Assembly (NCBI GenBank): GCA_944470555.2
Contig: OX104130.1
Span: forward strand, 2,294,001 to 2,358,000
Length of the DNA: 64,000 nucleotides
Reading direction: 5' to 3'
Source: Heterobilharzia americana
Lineage: Eukaryota > Platyhelminthes > Trematoda > Strigeidida > Schistosomatidae
Part shown: positions 1 through 12,359 of the stretch, piece by piece
Layout of the letters: every line of letters begins with the position of its first letter
How positions within the stretch are numbered: the stretch's first letter is position 1
Position numbers and translations under genes: made by a program
The notes under the pieces: model-generated
Database searches by the model: none
Told to the model about the DNA's origin: nothing
The model's input: only the letters and a program-made list of their open reading frames with translations

Positions 1-184
1 CTTGTTAAAAGTAAGTAGTAATGTATTTTGTATTAAGTTAAAGGTTTCTGAATAATTCGGATACTATGTACATGATATTATAGAATCTGTATGTACATCA
101 AGAAGTATTGCTGTAATGAAAGTAACTGATGACTTAAGTATAATCTAATTTGAACCTTATTAGGACTTTATTCATTTTAAGGTA

Positions 185-350
185 GTAATGTCGAACTGAC
201 GTCATTTATAGGAGAGTCATTGAAAACTTAGGAGCACTAAACAGATGTTTTGTCCTAGTATATATCTCCTAAGCAGCACGCACCTACGACCCTGTCAGGG
301 ATCAAACTCAAAACCTCAAGGCCTTCCGGTGAATAAGTTAACTATTCACA
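185..350 (-). repeat. tRNA-derived SINE, family S, partial
   Basis: This shares the body of a family seen many times in the window: a run about a score of 'ggagcact', 'cagctgtttcatcctagta' type sequence, then a degenerate tRNA-like head read on the minus strand. Family S carries A-box (TGGCTCAATGG-like) and B-box (GGTTCGA-like) sequences, so copies were once Pol III transcribed. This copy is diverged and lacks a clear B box. Confidence 0.6.
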
Positions 351-539
351 CATTAAATAAACAAAATCCTATGAATGTTGAGATAAATTACTGCTAAGTG
401 CTCCTTACTGATATGCTTCAAGATGGAAATCCCCAAGTTGTAATCAGAAGTAGTAACTTCTGGGGTTAACCAGCCGAAAGTGATGCGGAAACAAAAGTCA
501 TGCTATATCACATAATGATCAAAAAAAGGAAGTTTTAGA

Positions 540-735
540 CCATCAAGCTCAGAATTACCAGCTGGGTGGTTAATATGTCGGCCATGAGAGCTGAAAGTCC
601 CTTGCGAGTTAGTTGGTGAGAAGTGCAGAGAATTCTCATACTAGGACGAAACAGCTGTCCAGTTCTTCCAGTTTTTCAATGATTTACCAATTGATGTCAG
701 TCCGTAATGAATACCAGCCGGAGATATAATGCCAT
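540..735 (+). repeat. SINE family S, body and tail
   Basis: Plus-oriented copy of family S: diverged tRNA-like head near 560-610, then the 'acgaaacagctgtccagt' body and the family's 'atgaatacca' end near 708-718. No coding capacity. Confidence 0.6.
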
Positions 736-1590
736 ATAACACCAGTTTGTGATTGTGACAGAATGAAATATCTACGAGAATTGTGAATTCGAAAATGATT
801 TCAGTTGCCATCAGTAACGGTCCTAAAATAATTTCTTCCTGTAAATTCTTTTTGAAATATTCCAAACGACTCGTTATTAATGATATCACTTACTATTTTG
901 GGGTTTTTTCAGATATTCGTTGAGTATCACCATGTAAGGACCAAAACAAATGTATAGTGCTCCCAAGTTTTCAACAGTTATTCCTCTGACTTCAGTTCAT
1001 AAAAAATATTATCATAAAAACAATCAGTGCTCGAAACCATCTACCCTATAACTAGCTTCTACTATGCGTTTGACAGTAACTGGACATATACTACATAACT
1101 ATCATAGAGTAAACATGAAAACAGCCCTTAAACCATAAAATCAGAGTAGCTGCAACCAGGCAGTTCAGTTTACCGAAGCTCTAGACATTCATAAAATTAA
1201 ATCATCTTTGTGTATATAAATACTTCTCCACCTAAGAGTAAATTTTGAGTGATTCTGAATAGTAAACATTTAGATAATGACTAAGGCTTCTATATTTACC
1301 TGAAATCACCTCTTTAGTTAAAACACAAAGAGTATCAAGTGGCTATTTCAGTGATTTCTAGATCGACCTTCTTCAGTAACTCAGAAAACAAATGCTTTGC
1401 GGTTCTCGTGTTGCAGATGAACGAGGTCAACAAAATGGAGCGCTATACAATGCATGTTGTAACTGATCTTTAAAATGTCTTCATTTCATGAAGAAGCCTT
1501 TGCTTATAGAAATAATTTCATAATTTTCATAAATTCACACTAGATACATCAAACGTTTACGTAATCTTCAACTGTCTTATTACTCTGCAG
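736..1590. other. No recognisable feature
   Basis: AT-rich sequence. I see no exon, element or RNA. The 82-codon minus frame at 641-889 overlaps the SINE and has no recognised domain. Confidence 0.5.
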
Positions 1591-2285
1591 GCTACATTAT
1601 TCATGATTATAGCTCTAGATATAAACCTTCACTACAATAATGGGCTCAGATCAAGAAAGACAAAAAGACACACAATCGAGAAGAAAACACAAGTGGACAT
1701 CAGTGCACAATGCGTCAACATGAAACACATTATATCACCACATCAACTGGAAATACGCCAAGTCGATAGATCAATCAATGAAGAAGAAAGCAGACAAAAG
1801 TGGTGGAAAGTTATTAGGAAAGAGAAAGGAGGAATGAGAGGAAGCTCATTTTCAATGTGATGATTGAAATGAAGAAAATGCATGGACAAATCTTCACCAA
1901 TTATATCAATTCTGAGTCATATCACATAATATCTCCAATCACTGGTTTCTGTTATCACGTGGATCCTAGTTAAGAAGTCTATATTCCTCTACACGTCACA
2001 GACCAACAGACATAGACTACAGGGACTGATACCGTTTTCTAGTCTAGTTACATCTAACCACTTCATAACCTGAACCTACTCTATCCAACATCATGAGATG
2101 GAATAGGTGATGACTAGACATGTGCAACAGGAAGGAAAAACAAGTTTATTCCTGATGAATGTTAATGGAGTTCGGCGTTTATTACTATGATAGAAGAATC
2201 AACTACTCTTCGGGTGTTCTACCCAGTAGTGAATGCACACATATTTCTCTTTATGAAACGGAAGAATGCATAAATAATAATTTTG
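1591..2285. repeat. Left arm of a 695-bp inverted repeat
   Basis: This is the reverse complement of 4069-4763. I compared the arms line by line and saw no mismatch or indel; both are 695 bp, and similarity ends abruptly at both sides. The spacer is 1783 bp. The arm contains a decayed RTE-like 3' part with stop codons, so the arms are copies of one already dead fragment rather than two independent insertions. The 85-codon frame at 1603-1860 is the same as that at 4494-4751 only because of this duplication. Confidence 0.95.
1880..2180 (-). pseudogene. RTE-like retrotransposon C-terminal remnant (left arm)
   Basis: The minus-strand translation follows the end of the reverse transcriptase polyprotein seen intact at 44.8 kb: a SHHLFHLMMLDRVGSGY-like stretch (intact element: SHRLPRHTMLAEVGSGW), then DPRDNRNQ-LE and MTQN. 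Several in-frame stops show it is dead. Confidence 0.75.
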
Positions 2286-2899
2286 GATAGAATCACATGG
2301 TAGAATTATAATTCCTATACCTGACATTAATAAATTCAGTGTCTTCCTTTCCTTTCCGCTGATTTTTGTAGAAAGAATGATTATTTATTGTAGGTTTTGT
2401 TGTTTTTTCACTGCTTTTCCTGTAGTTTTGAGTGAAGATTCAAAGGTTGAACAGAATTTTAACACAGTGCTGATCTCTGTTTGGAGTAAACTGTATTTTG
2501 TTGAGGATATGGTTCTTTCTAAAGCGTTTATTTCTCTTTCCAGTTGTTTTTCTCTCTGTTAGTTTGGAGATCTTGAGTAACTTAGTTCATAGTTTTCCCT
2601 TTCTTTTTCATTCACGTTTTCTGTTGGTATACTTTTGGCAATGATTAGTCGGTTCATTATCTCTGTTCCTATGACTGTTTTCAATATTTGTTAGTGAGTA
2701 TTGGCTGTTTCATTGTATTTCTTGAGCCTGTTTGTTTGCATACGTACCCAATAATCCCAGCATTTTGAAGCTAATTTGTTCAGAGATTCTCTATTCAGTG
2801 CGACAGTTGACAGGTGTTGTGTATTCAACAGTTGCTAGTAAGATGCACCTTCGTAAAGTATCGTGAAATCCAGCCAGTTAGTCACTATTAACATGTCAC

Positions 2900-3400
2900 A
2901 GTGAATAAGTGATGATGTTACAGATTCAGAATTATTGTTATCACGTGGTCTAAGTATAAGCCGCTGACAGTTTGTTTATAAAATTGTAAAGGTTGTTTTA
3001 ATATCATACCTATGCCCTTTCTCAACAATGTGCTTTGCAATATGTGATGATGGTTTTCTGCCCTCTGCACTTATCGAAGTTTGTGAATCCAGCTGCTTAT
3101 GTAGCCTTTTTGGTACAGTTCCCCCCACTCTGAAGTGCAAATCTCGATTAGTTCTTCCTATGTATATATGCTCTCAAACACATGTAAATTGATAAATTCA
3201 GTGTGATATGACACAATCGTTTATGCAGTACTGAGGTCTATGCTGCAACGTTTGTTTGGTCTTATCAATTATCATAAGCTTGGCTGCATAGTATGTTTTA
3301 CTAATAGCGGAGCTTACACATTTTAAAAAAAATTACTTTGTGAAACTCCCTTCCGTATGGAGCGATATAAATGTGTTTCTTCAGAAAAGAATATAGAGGG
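2900..3400 (-). pseudogene. Penelope-like element, GIY-YIG endonuclease remnant
   Basis: Minus-strand reading gives YIGRTNRDLHFRVG followed by VPKRLHKQLDSQTSIS and SHIAKHIVEKGHR, the GIY-YIG endonuclease pattern of PLEs (YIGRT...EH.P.WL...I..H....GH). Upstream lies a decayed linker. A related endonuclease tail is on the plus strand at about 23.83-24.03 kb. Frames are broken. It sits in the spacer of the inverted repeat. The T-rich stretch 2286-2900 may be its 3' part, but I see nothing definite there. Confidence 0.75.
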
Positions 3401-4068
3401 GGCTTTAAAACTGGCTAACTTTGGCAACGGTTTAAAAACTTCAGTGAGTATCAATTTTCTAATAATGTTTCAGTTAATAATATAATGTCCATAGACTCTT
3501 CAGTACAGAAACAATGCACCTTTTTGATCAGGCAAATAACAAAAACCTTCATTGTATTGAGTTAGACAAATTGTATGGAAACTTAAGTGCTGGTTTGTTT
3601 AAGTTAGTTACCAAGTGGATTTAGCTTAAGTTGGTTAACTTTGCAACTCATCTTTATCTGTTATTCAGACCAACATGTCCACATTGACTAAGTGAGTTGA
3701 ACTCGATTTACTGAGCACAATCAGCCTTCTCAATATATCTAGCAGACAACGTGCTCACCTAATCTTATACTCTATCTTCCACCGCAATAGGTTCCCCCTC
3801 TGTCCATCTTCGACAATTATCGATTGCATAATGTACATCAACGCGACACTTTGTGATTGCTGTTGTCTTAACTTCCTTCAGATTTGCTATTCCCTTCCAT
3901 GTTATTTCAATTTTAGTATGTTCCACAGACTGACTGGACATTCACCATCATGTAGTGACTGGAGTATATCGAACTTACATTATATTTGATTATTTATTGT
4001 TGACAACGCAAGTTATAATCAGTTAAAGAGGAAGCAACAAAATTAAGATGATGCTACGTAGTTCCGTT
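3401..4068. other. No recognisable feature in spacer of inverted repeat
   Basis: AT-rich sequence between the PLE remnant and the right arm. I see no gene or named repeat. Confidence 0.5.
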
Positions 4069-4763
4069 CAAAATTATTATTTATGCATTCTTCCGTTTCA
4101 TAAAGAGAAATATGTGTGCATTCACTACTGGGTAGAACACCCGAAGAGTAGTTGATTCTTCTATCATAGTAATAAACGCCGAACTCCATTAACATTCATC
4201 AGGAATAAACTTGTTTTTCCTTCCTGTTGCACATGTCTAGTCATCACCTATTCCATCTCATGATGTTGGATAGAGTAGGTTCAGGTTATGAAGTGGTTAG
4301 ATGTAACTAGACTAGAAAACGGTATCAGTCCCTGTAGTCTATGTCTGTTGGTCTGTGACGTGTAGAGGAATATAGACTTCTTAACTAGGATCCACGTGAT
4401 AACAGAAACCAGTGATTGGAGATATTATGTGATATGACTCAGAATTGATATAATTGGTGAAGATTTGTCCATGCATTTTCTTCATTTCAATCATCACATT
4501 GAAAATGAGCTTCCTCTCATTCCTCCTTTCTCTTTCCTAATAACTTTCCACCACTTTTGTCTGCTTTCTTCTTCATTGATTGATCTATCGACTTGGCGTA
4601 TTTCCAGTTGATGTGGTGATATAATGTGTTTCATGTTGACGCATTGTGCACTGATGTCCACTTGTGTTTTCTTCTCGATTGTGTGTCTTTTTGTCTTTCT
4701 TGATCTGAGCCCATTATTGTAGTGAAGGTTTATATCTAGAGCTATAATCATGAATAATGTAGC
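4069..4763. repeat. Right arm of the 695-bp inverted repeat
   Basis: Exact inverted counterpart of 1591-2285 by eye. It ends about 180 bp before a degenerate Sm-alpha SINE and about 545 bp before Rab gene A. The decayed RTE-like C-terminal segment here reads on the plus strand (about 4174-4474). Confidence 0.95.
4174..4474 (+). pseudogene. RTE-like retrotransposon C-terminal remnant (right arm)
   Basis: Mirror copy of 1880-2180, with the same stops and substitutions as the left arm. That shared decay dates the arm duplication after the element died. Confidence 0.75.
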
Positions 4764-4944
4764 TTATAGAGTTATCGCCATTTCGTTTACTTTAGTGGAT
4801 GTTTTTTCAAGGGATAAAGATAGTTTGTAATAGTTGTTTGATCCTTGCCTACTTTCGGTATTATCACTGAAATTGTTGTTCTTGATCTAGCAGTTATGTT
4901 TCTTACAACCTTTCAAGAAGGATAACCGCAAGAAGTTTCCATCG

Positions 4945-5110
4945 TTCTTATGTAGCATAGTGGATAACATTTTGGAGTTTTAATCGATGGCTACTGGGTT
5001 TGAGTCCCATTGAGAATACTGCTACTCACTGAGGTTAGGACACATCTAGCTGATGTTTTCCAAATAGAAGGGAACACGCGTCTTGGATTACACTGTCATC
5101 CAGCAAACGG
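4945..5110 (+). repeat. Degenerate Sm-alpha type SINE with decayed hammerhead
   Basis: A tRNA-like head has an A-box-like TAGCATAGTGG near 4953 and a B-box-like GGTTTGAGTCC near 4997. It is followed by the Sm-alpha body ending in a hammerhead-like stretch: CTGATG, AAATAG, then CGCGTCTTGGAT. The GAAAC box is mutated, so cleavage is not expected. Confidence 0.75.
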
Positions 5111-5270
5111 ACAACAGTGATTACGTCAACGCCACTCTCTTTTTTAATGTGTAGTCATTATGATGTTGATAATTCTATCCAGCAGTACTGATATTCGGAA
5201 GTCAATAAAACTGATGGGACACTAATAAATGTGCATCATTTCGTATTTCAATATCTAAGTATAAATATTC

Positions 5271-5308
5271 TGTTTTTTGTTTTAACTTTAGATCCTGTTT
5301 AGAAAACA
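5271..5308 (+). promoter_or_regulatory. Splice acceptor and 5' leader just before Rab gene A
   Basis: A T-rich tract ends in AG at 5290-5291, leaving a 17-nt leader before the ATG. It is either the 3' end of a 5'UTR intron or a spliced-leader trans-splice acceptor; trans-splicing is established in schistosomes. RNA evidence is needed to choose. Confidence 0.6.
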
Positions 5309-6052
5309 ATGGGTGTACGATCTAAGTCTGATAAAAATACTGAAGGAGGTAGCGAAATAGACAGAAGAGTGAAAATCATTTTAATCGGTGATTCGAATGT
5401 TGGCAAATCAAGGTTTGTTTCATCAATATTCCGTACCGATTGTGAATATCAGTCTAGTAAGATCATTTACTACTCAACCGAATGAAGTGGATGCATCGTC
5501 TACAATTAGTACAGATTTGAAATTGTGCGAGATGATAGTCAATGATGAATTAGTCAAGTTATACATTTGGGTAAATGTTCAATGTTTCATAAGCCCTTAA
5601 ATATTCATATTTTAGGATACAGCTGGTACAGAAAGATTTAAAAATCAAATGTCACCTTCATATTTTCGTCATGCACAAGGTGCTTTAGTCGGTAATTCAG
5701 AATTCATTCCTTTTTTTTTACCCAAAACTTTGGTAATTTTCTTTAGTATATGATGTAGGATGTCAAAAGAGTTTTGAAGAATTGAAGAATTGGCTGAAAA
5801 CTATTGAACATCATTCAGGCTCAAGAATAGTCAAATTGATCGTTGGCAATAAGATAGATCTAGTAGGTATATTAAGAGAAAATAGACGATTTTAATTACA
5901 AAATCTTTTCTGTTCTTCTTTTCTAGCCTGCACGTGCAATTCCTATTCAAAAAGCTGAGGAATTTGCTAAAAGTATTAATTGTACATACTTAGAAACGAG
6001 TGCTAAAAATAGAACAAATGTGAAAGAAGCATTTGAAACGCTAGTTCAATTG
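5309..6052 (+). CDS. Rab-type small GTPase (gene A), five exons, 3' end missing
   Basis: Membrane-traffic GTPase of the Rab family, nearest in feel to Rab18. Coding exons by splicing: 5309-5412, 5453-5570, 5616-5691, 5747-5862, 5927-6052; all introns are GT-AG, 40, 45, 55 and 64 bp. The joined product is 180 residues. Visible motifs: P-loop GDSNVGKSS (residues about 27-35, completed across intron 1), switch I Thr in STIST, WDTAGTERF, GNKIDL and ETSAK. The catalytic Gln of DTAGQE is Thr, and the Gly of the usual TIG is Ser, so GTP hydrolysis is probably slow or absent (inference). The start is the ATG at 5309, 17 nt after a strong splice acceptor (AG at 5290-5291), with no upstream in-frame exon seen. 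The frame runs into a donor at 6053; the hypervariable tail and C-terminal cysteines must lie in a further exon that I could not find. Its paralogue lies at 52.2-52.9 kb on the other strand. Confidence 0.93.
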
Positions 6053-7719
6053 GTAAGTTGTACAAATATGCATACATACTACTTAATAATACTTAAGTAC
6101 TTAAAACAGATTAGTAATTATTAGTAACAGAGTTGTTGAGTAGGGCTCTGGATAGCGTAAGATATCTTAACCTGTAGCCTAAAGTGTCTGGAAGTGAGGT
6201 TTTCAACTGATGGTGACAACACAGTTTTAGGACTATAAATTGGTTGTCAGCCGATAGAAAGTTGTAGACTGCTATTTCAGGGTTATTGGTGAAAGTCAGA
6301 ACGGCATATTTCTAATCAGTGGTGCAGAGGGAGGGAGGCTAGTGTTCCGCTGTTCACAAAAGCGTACAGCTCTCAGTACTAAGAGTGAAACCTCTGCCCT
6401 GTAAACTGTGTAGGCCATGACACACTTCTGAAGGACCGGGATATGTAGAAGATCCGGTCACCATTCAGTAGTCTGTATTGCTGTCTAGTCTCGAGTGCTC
6501 AACATATGAAAGTCTACTGGTCAACTGAAAACCTGACATACAATAGGAAGTGTGTAATGAAATGTAAAGTACAGTTAGAATACACAGAGGCACTGTCAAT
6601 AAAGGGAGCATAAGAGACAAATATTTCTCCGGCTTGTTCTGTTAGCCTTATTATGACTAACGACTTATCGTCTGGGAAAACTAGAGAAAGAAAGATTTAA
6701 AATATGAAACGGCTGTCATTTCAAAAATAGGTAATGCCAAAATGTGTGGCAAAAAACAACAGAAATAGGAATACAAGCTGAACACCATTTGATAGGCTTC
6801 AAAGAGTTAACGTAGTCTTCAAACTGGAATCTACACCAAGATACTGGTGTTCAGACGAGATTATACTTCATCCCTCCAATTTCTATATAAATATCCACAA
6901 ACATGAATTTGACTGTAAAGTTTATATCAGATAACCTTGAACAATATTACAGAATCCTCAGAAAGCTAGCAGTGTGAACAATAAACGCGTTGTTTTAGAT
7001 CGATCCTGTCAGCTGGTGGCGGTATTAAAGTGACACTCTTAAGTCATTCTGGCGACCACTGAAATAACTAATTAAGTCTTTTCTGCTTCGGGTAGGAACG
7101 GAATTGTTCTGGTGACATTTAGACTCACTCTGAAATAATCATTCACTTCGACGGATAAGTTGTTTGCATGCTTGCGTCTTTCTTCAGTGTGATTCACACA
7201 CACTACATATGATCATCGGTCACACCTCACGTAACTCCAACAGACTCATTTGTACTTAATGATGAAATTTGAAAATTTCGTCTTCTCTTTAAATTTTGCG
7301 CTAAAGTTGTTTTGTTGCCAAAATGAAGAATACTTTAACGGTAACAATTTAATTCTTCATAGAACAAAGAATCATTTTTAAATAAAATGTCGCAAAAGGA
7401 GAGCAAGACTAAAATATTCTGAATTCGTTTGTCTTTTTTTATGTTTTAATTGTTCGTAAAAGGACAAGTAACGAAAATTTTATACATGGTTGATGAATGT
7501 ATCTTTTCACATTCAGTTTAACGAAAAAATATTGACAAAATGAGTGAATTTCATGAGGATGAAGTAATTTCAGACATAATATACTGAATAGGAATATAAT
7601 CAAGACAAATGTAGTATGGTAGGCTTTACGATGAGAGGTTCATTTCTGCTGCTACTCCACTATGTTTGAGTAGTATGTAATACATTTGTGAAGAAAAATA
7701 CGCGCTGATGTCATTGGAT
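6053..7719. other. Downstream intron of Rab gene A; no other feature seen
   Basis: It begins with the donor GTAAGT at 6053. I looked for an acceptor followed by a short frame ending in Cys-rich residues and found no convincing terminal exon. Around 6130-6500 is a slightly GC-richer patch of unknown nature. Confidence 0.4.
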
Positions 7720-7875
7720 AAGGGTTGCGCTGTATCAAAAATTGAAGGAAGTAGGAAAATGTGAACCACTGGATTCCAATTTAGTGGCTTAACAGCTACG
7801 TGCTTGCTATGAGACCTGACAGCCTTGTGGTTGAGCTTTGGCAGGACTGTGGACTCGAACTGCTTACAGTTGCTC
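7720..7875 (+). repeat. SINE family S, 5' part
   Basis: It shares the 'gcgctgtatcaa...' start and tRNA-like head (tggcttaacagctacgtgc) with the copy at 14.1 kb. The B box is degenerate and the body is missing. Confidence 0.5.
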
Positions 7876-8670
7876 ATGAAGACCCTCTTGAAGGTATTTA
7901 TGATGGTTAAAGAATGTGTCATTTGTTGTGTTCACTGAAGAATCATTAATCATGAATGATAAGGAACTGTTTAAAACTCTCAAAATAAATCTGAAATATA
8001 GGGGAACTTTTGAATTTTTCATGAGTTCAACTCTTTTTTGATTCATCTCTGAGATCCAACATGTTCCTGAAGAGTCCTTTAGTGTGTTGACCTGGAAATC
8101 AAAACTCTGGTGTGCAAGGAAATACTTTTTTCCTTCAGTTTTGCCCACCTAACACTGCTTGCAGTGAGCTTCAGGGATATTTTGATGTACTTATATCAGA
8201 TACCTAAGCTTAACATAATAAGACTTTTCATGAATGAATAAAGTCCTAAGGCTTTACTATACCGGTAAGCATTACTTAGAGTATGATTTTGTCGGCTGAA
8301 GAAGGTATACATCAACTGAAACACTGAACCCAAGAGTTGTTAGAATATTTGAAAATCTGGTCTTCACATTTCGCCACCTAATGACATACTTAGCAAAATC
8401 CGCTACCTGAAAACTTTGAAGAGAAAAAAAAGAACAGAAAATTAGTGGGAAAGAATTTTTCATTGAGAATTGACAGCAGCTGTAGAACAATGTGCAATTA
8501 TTTCATATGAGTCTCAATTTTTAAAGTATCACACGTTTGCGACCCTTTGACAAGACTCAGCTCATGACTTAAGATTCCGAAATTTGACGCCGCTAATTTC
8601 TGAATAGCTTAGTAGTTAAGTCAATGACCTCAACACTGACTGAAACGAGTCTGAGTCATCAGCGTTACAT
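7876..8670. other. No recognisable feature
   Basis: Short open frames on the minus strand (7864-8148, 8272-8490) show no known domain and no splice context. I see nothing supportable. Confidence 0.5.
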
Positions 8671-8679
8671 CGGTAACTA

Positions 8680-8860
8680 GTGGTGATGTGGCTCACTTGT
8701 TTGAACAGTTGGCTTCCAACCAGTATTGGTAGGTTCGAACCGTGCCCCAACTACCGATGGATGAGCAGCCAGGTAGTATTATTGACCCTAGTACAATGAG
8801 TGGAGTTCACTGCCTACTGTACGGATGTCCACAAGGTTGCTGAGAATATTTTCATTCTAT
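8680..8860 (+). repeat. tRNA-derived SINE, family T
   Basis: Head with B-box GGTTCGAACCG near 8731-8741, followed by 'agccaggtagtatta' and 'cactgcctactgtacggatgt'. The same order occurs at 31.1, 40.4, 47.9 and 49.6 kb, all on the plus strand. This defines a second SINE family distinct from S and Sm-alpha. Confidence 0.75.
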
Positions 8861-11800
8861 TCGCTTTATGGGCAAAGGAAAATCTAGAATATTCAGTTGC
8901 GTTCAGCTGATCACTATCGGAAACACAAACCCATATGTAGGAATTTCTGCAGATTACTACCAACCAATCAGTAGTGGATGCAGTGCACTACTGTACTGAA
9001 TCACTGAGTTCAATGTTTCATTATAAATTACGTACAAAGAAATTGTTCTGCACATGAGACTTGTATAGGTTTCTGTTTCAGATCAAAATAGATAAACTGT
9101 GACGTTTCTGAGTACACTACTAGTTGACGCTGATAGGAATTTTCACTAAAGCATCAGTTTCTGTGAAATCTTTTAAACGCATTGTCGATAAGGTTGGTAG
9201 ATTAATAGTTTCATCAAAGCTGTTCATAACTTTAGAACTTTCGAACTCAACTAGACCCACACAACAAGTAACCACTATCTACCCAAAAAAACATCGAGAT
9301 GCACATAGTAAACTTGTGCACATCCTTATAACTGGCAGTGAGCCACGGATATTGATTGGGATATTATGATACTAGCTAGCTGCCGAAGTATCAGTAGACA
9401 GAGCAGGGTTCGGAAGCACGACCAGCCGGTTGAAAGTCAACTGCTGGAACCGATGAGGCACAGATCCATTGGGTGACTTCTGTCTATAGTTAAACACATC
9501 CCAATCCACACCATTTATGATGGCCAATCCACCTGAACACAACCTAAGAAACAACAAATCAATAAGGTTCTATTACATTGATATGATATAATAATATGAT
9601 GTGAAATTATTTGTCAGAATTACAATTTGCTGCTTTTAACGCATAGCTGTCATCAGACCATGATTTTCAAGCCAAGTGCCAGAATTGATTCAGCTTGAAA
9701 AAACTATGCGATGCATGTGACCGTATTGCATGTAGCTAGTTTTTTTTGTGTCAACAAAAAGTCCTTGGATTATTTTGAAGAATAAAGAGTTAAGCGAAAA
9801 ATCTTCATTTCAAACAACTAGTGCTGTGAAACACTAGGTAATGTTATTCATTGCTGTTGGGATTATTTAAGGAAGCCGTGGCGGATTGTTACTATTTATA
9901 TGAGTGGGTGACTGAAGGTTAAATGAAAACCTAAGTCACATCAGTATTCCTAGTGAAATAGAAATATTGTGATTTCAAAGGTTACCTTAAAAATAAGGCT
10001 TCTCAAATTGACTGTTAGGAAACCAACTTAGCCAAAATTCAGCAGTAATACCCTACGGTTTACAGTTCACAGTGGTGAGTGTAACTGTACAAGCTAGTTA
10101 AGCTACACGATCCCATATTGTTCAAAATGTACATACCAGTGAACAGTTGTAAAGTGAGCCTGTGAATAATAAGAAATACGCGGATAGTATAACGTGATGA
10201 TATACCTCAATTGGATACGAATAGAGGCTATTTTTCCCACAGTATCTCAGTACTTCACGGACTCGTGAAAATATCACAGACAAAGACTTACATGTGACTA
10301 TAAAGGAAACCACTTTATTTGAAGGAAATACTTTTGTTCATCATAAAGATGTTCATTATTGAAAACTGAAAATTGTTGTTTGCTAAATGACTATTCTAAG
10401 TTATCTGTGTCACTAATAATCTCCCGTAACTATTATTAAAATGAGCCCTGAACTCCTAATGTTCATGGTTTTGAAGTGAGTGTACATTTGAAGGACCGAA
10501 TTTTCGACTTAATTTTCTATAAAAATATCACCATCAAAAAGTGTTAAGTTGCTAGCATAAATCACGAGGTCTTACTGCATCCTAAGTTGGAAATAAACTA
10601 TGGTGGACTGAAGAGTTTCGGTGAGTCAGAAGGGACTTAAAACTGAATCTAAGCATTCAAGAATTACCGATGCGAGTACTATTGAAGTCAAAATATGAAA
10701 AAATTGCAACAGTCTTCAATTTTCGTAGGCAACTTCAAACCACTAAAATAAACTTCTAGAAACTGATGTAAAGAATCAGTCAACAGAAAGCTGTTCATCT
10801 AAGTTTCTTGCTAACGAGGTCTGATAAGAAGGCAGTGTTTCAATAATAGGCCATGTTTTATCTTTGAGATTCCAGCCTGTTTGTCAACAAAGAGGTTAGT
10901 TTCATAGAGAGACTATTTGGGTGGCAAGCTAGTCACAGTACGACTGGATCACATGCATCTATTGCTCACCAAATGGTGGTTTATGTACATTGAGCCGGTA
11001 GTGTGAATAATGAGATAAGCGACAGAAAAAGGTGATCTACTGCGTTTCTGAGTCAGATGTCTTACAGTAGTCGTAGTCGTAGTAGTAGTACTAAGGGACT
11101 CTTGTATGAATACGAAAAACAGCGTGTATGCTTTACAGTTAATCATATTGAAAAAGATGACATGAAGTGTGTATTGAAACGTTTCTTTTCTTTGGGTTGC
11201 TTACTGTTTGTTCTAAATCCTACATTGTATCAATTTAGATCATGGAAAAGCACTCCACTGATGTGCGCATTAAGGAGACTACGATTATATTGCATGAAAA
11301 ATCTGGTAGTCGGAAATCACGTTGCTGTCATCATTAAATATGTCAACATTTTGCTGTTGTGTATAAAATGGAACAAAAAACGGGACGGTTTTTTTCATAA
11401 TGTAACATCCCAGGTTTTACTACTATGAAGTGTTTTATAATTTTTGTTTAAATACGGAAAAGTCTCGGTCATCAGTAGTGGGTATATCGTTTACTTTCTA
11501 AAATTCAAACTGCGCTCTTTTTCGAAGAAATATATGTGTAAATGATGATTTAAAACAAAACTGTTGTAAGAGGTTTAATGTTTGATTTGCTGTAATTAGT
11601 ATTTTATGAGTAGAGAATGATGAATAAATACAGTAAATGAAATCAGGTGTTGTTTCACGTTTGTATGTTGATAAAAATGAAGCTAACGTTTGTAGGTGAA
11701 AAATGAATATTGACTGGTAATATTACTCAAAGAAGCATTTCTTAAGGGACTCATATGCTTACAGATAATCGTCCAGAAAGAGACCCAAATCATTGTTAGA

Positions 11801-12355
11801 CTAAAAACTTACAAATCTCTGACTATTACTTCATGATGTATCATTTCAGGTGCGGGAATGAAACGTAACAAATAATATTAAATTCAACTGTAGTGTAAAT
11901 AAAAACCAACTGTTTTCTTGTCTCATCAAGATTATTTAACTGCATTTTTTTTCTTAGACGGTTGGAAGGAGTCAGCGGGAAGTCAGAGACACATACACCG
12001 AACTGATATCCCATGCTGCAGTGAGAGACGTTACCATGAGCTATTCAGGCTGAGACTGAACTTCCGTAAAACTAAATCTTTCCTTCTTCTCATAAGTCAT
12101 GTAGAACTAGTAAGAGATCACTCCCTTGGTTCTTTTGAAAAAAAGTAACGGTGAAATTGTATTGCAAACAGGCACACTATAAAGGCAACAGCGAAATTAC
12201 TTGGATCTTGGTTACATTCCAGTCGTTGGGATTCATATTCGCAGTGTTTATTATACAGGATTAAAGAAGTATGAGAATTAACATTAATCTTCGCAATGTA
12301 AGATGCGATTGAGTAATTTTTCGGAACATAGTATATTTCAACTGATAACAAAAAA
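8861..12355. other. No recognisable gene; one trinucleotide tract
   Basis: I see no known domain, element or RNA gene. A short TAG/TCG-type trinucleotide tract lies at about 11067-11092 inside a 123-codon plus frame (11057-11428) that has no recognised homology. Frames at 9124-9369 and 11918-12148 are likewise unsupported. Confidence 0.45.
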
Positions 12356-12359
12356 ATTC

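Noticed and set aside
1603..1860. 85-codon frame present twice (also 4494-4751 on the minus strand)
   Set aside because: It is duplicated only because it lies in the inverted repeat, antisense to an old RTE 3' region; there is no domain or gene structure.
9071..9104. Terminal exon of Rab gene A (a CAG followed by seven codons and a stop)
   Set aside because: It would give no cysteines for prenylation and too short a tail; a chance acceptor is as likely.
11057..11428. 123-codon plus frame
   Set aside because: It begins in a trinucleotide tract, has no recognisable domain or splice context, and is likely chance.
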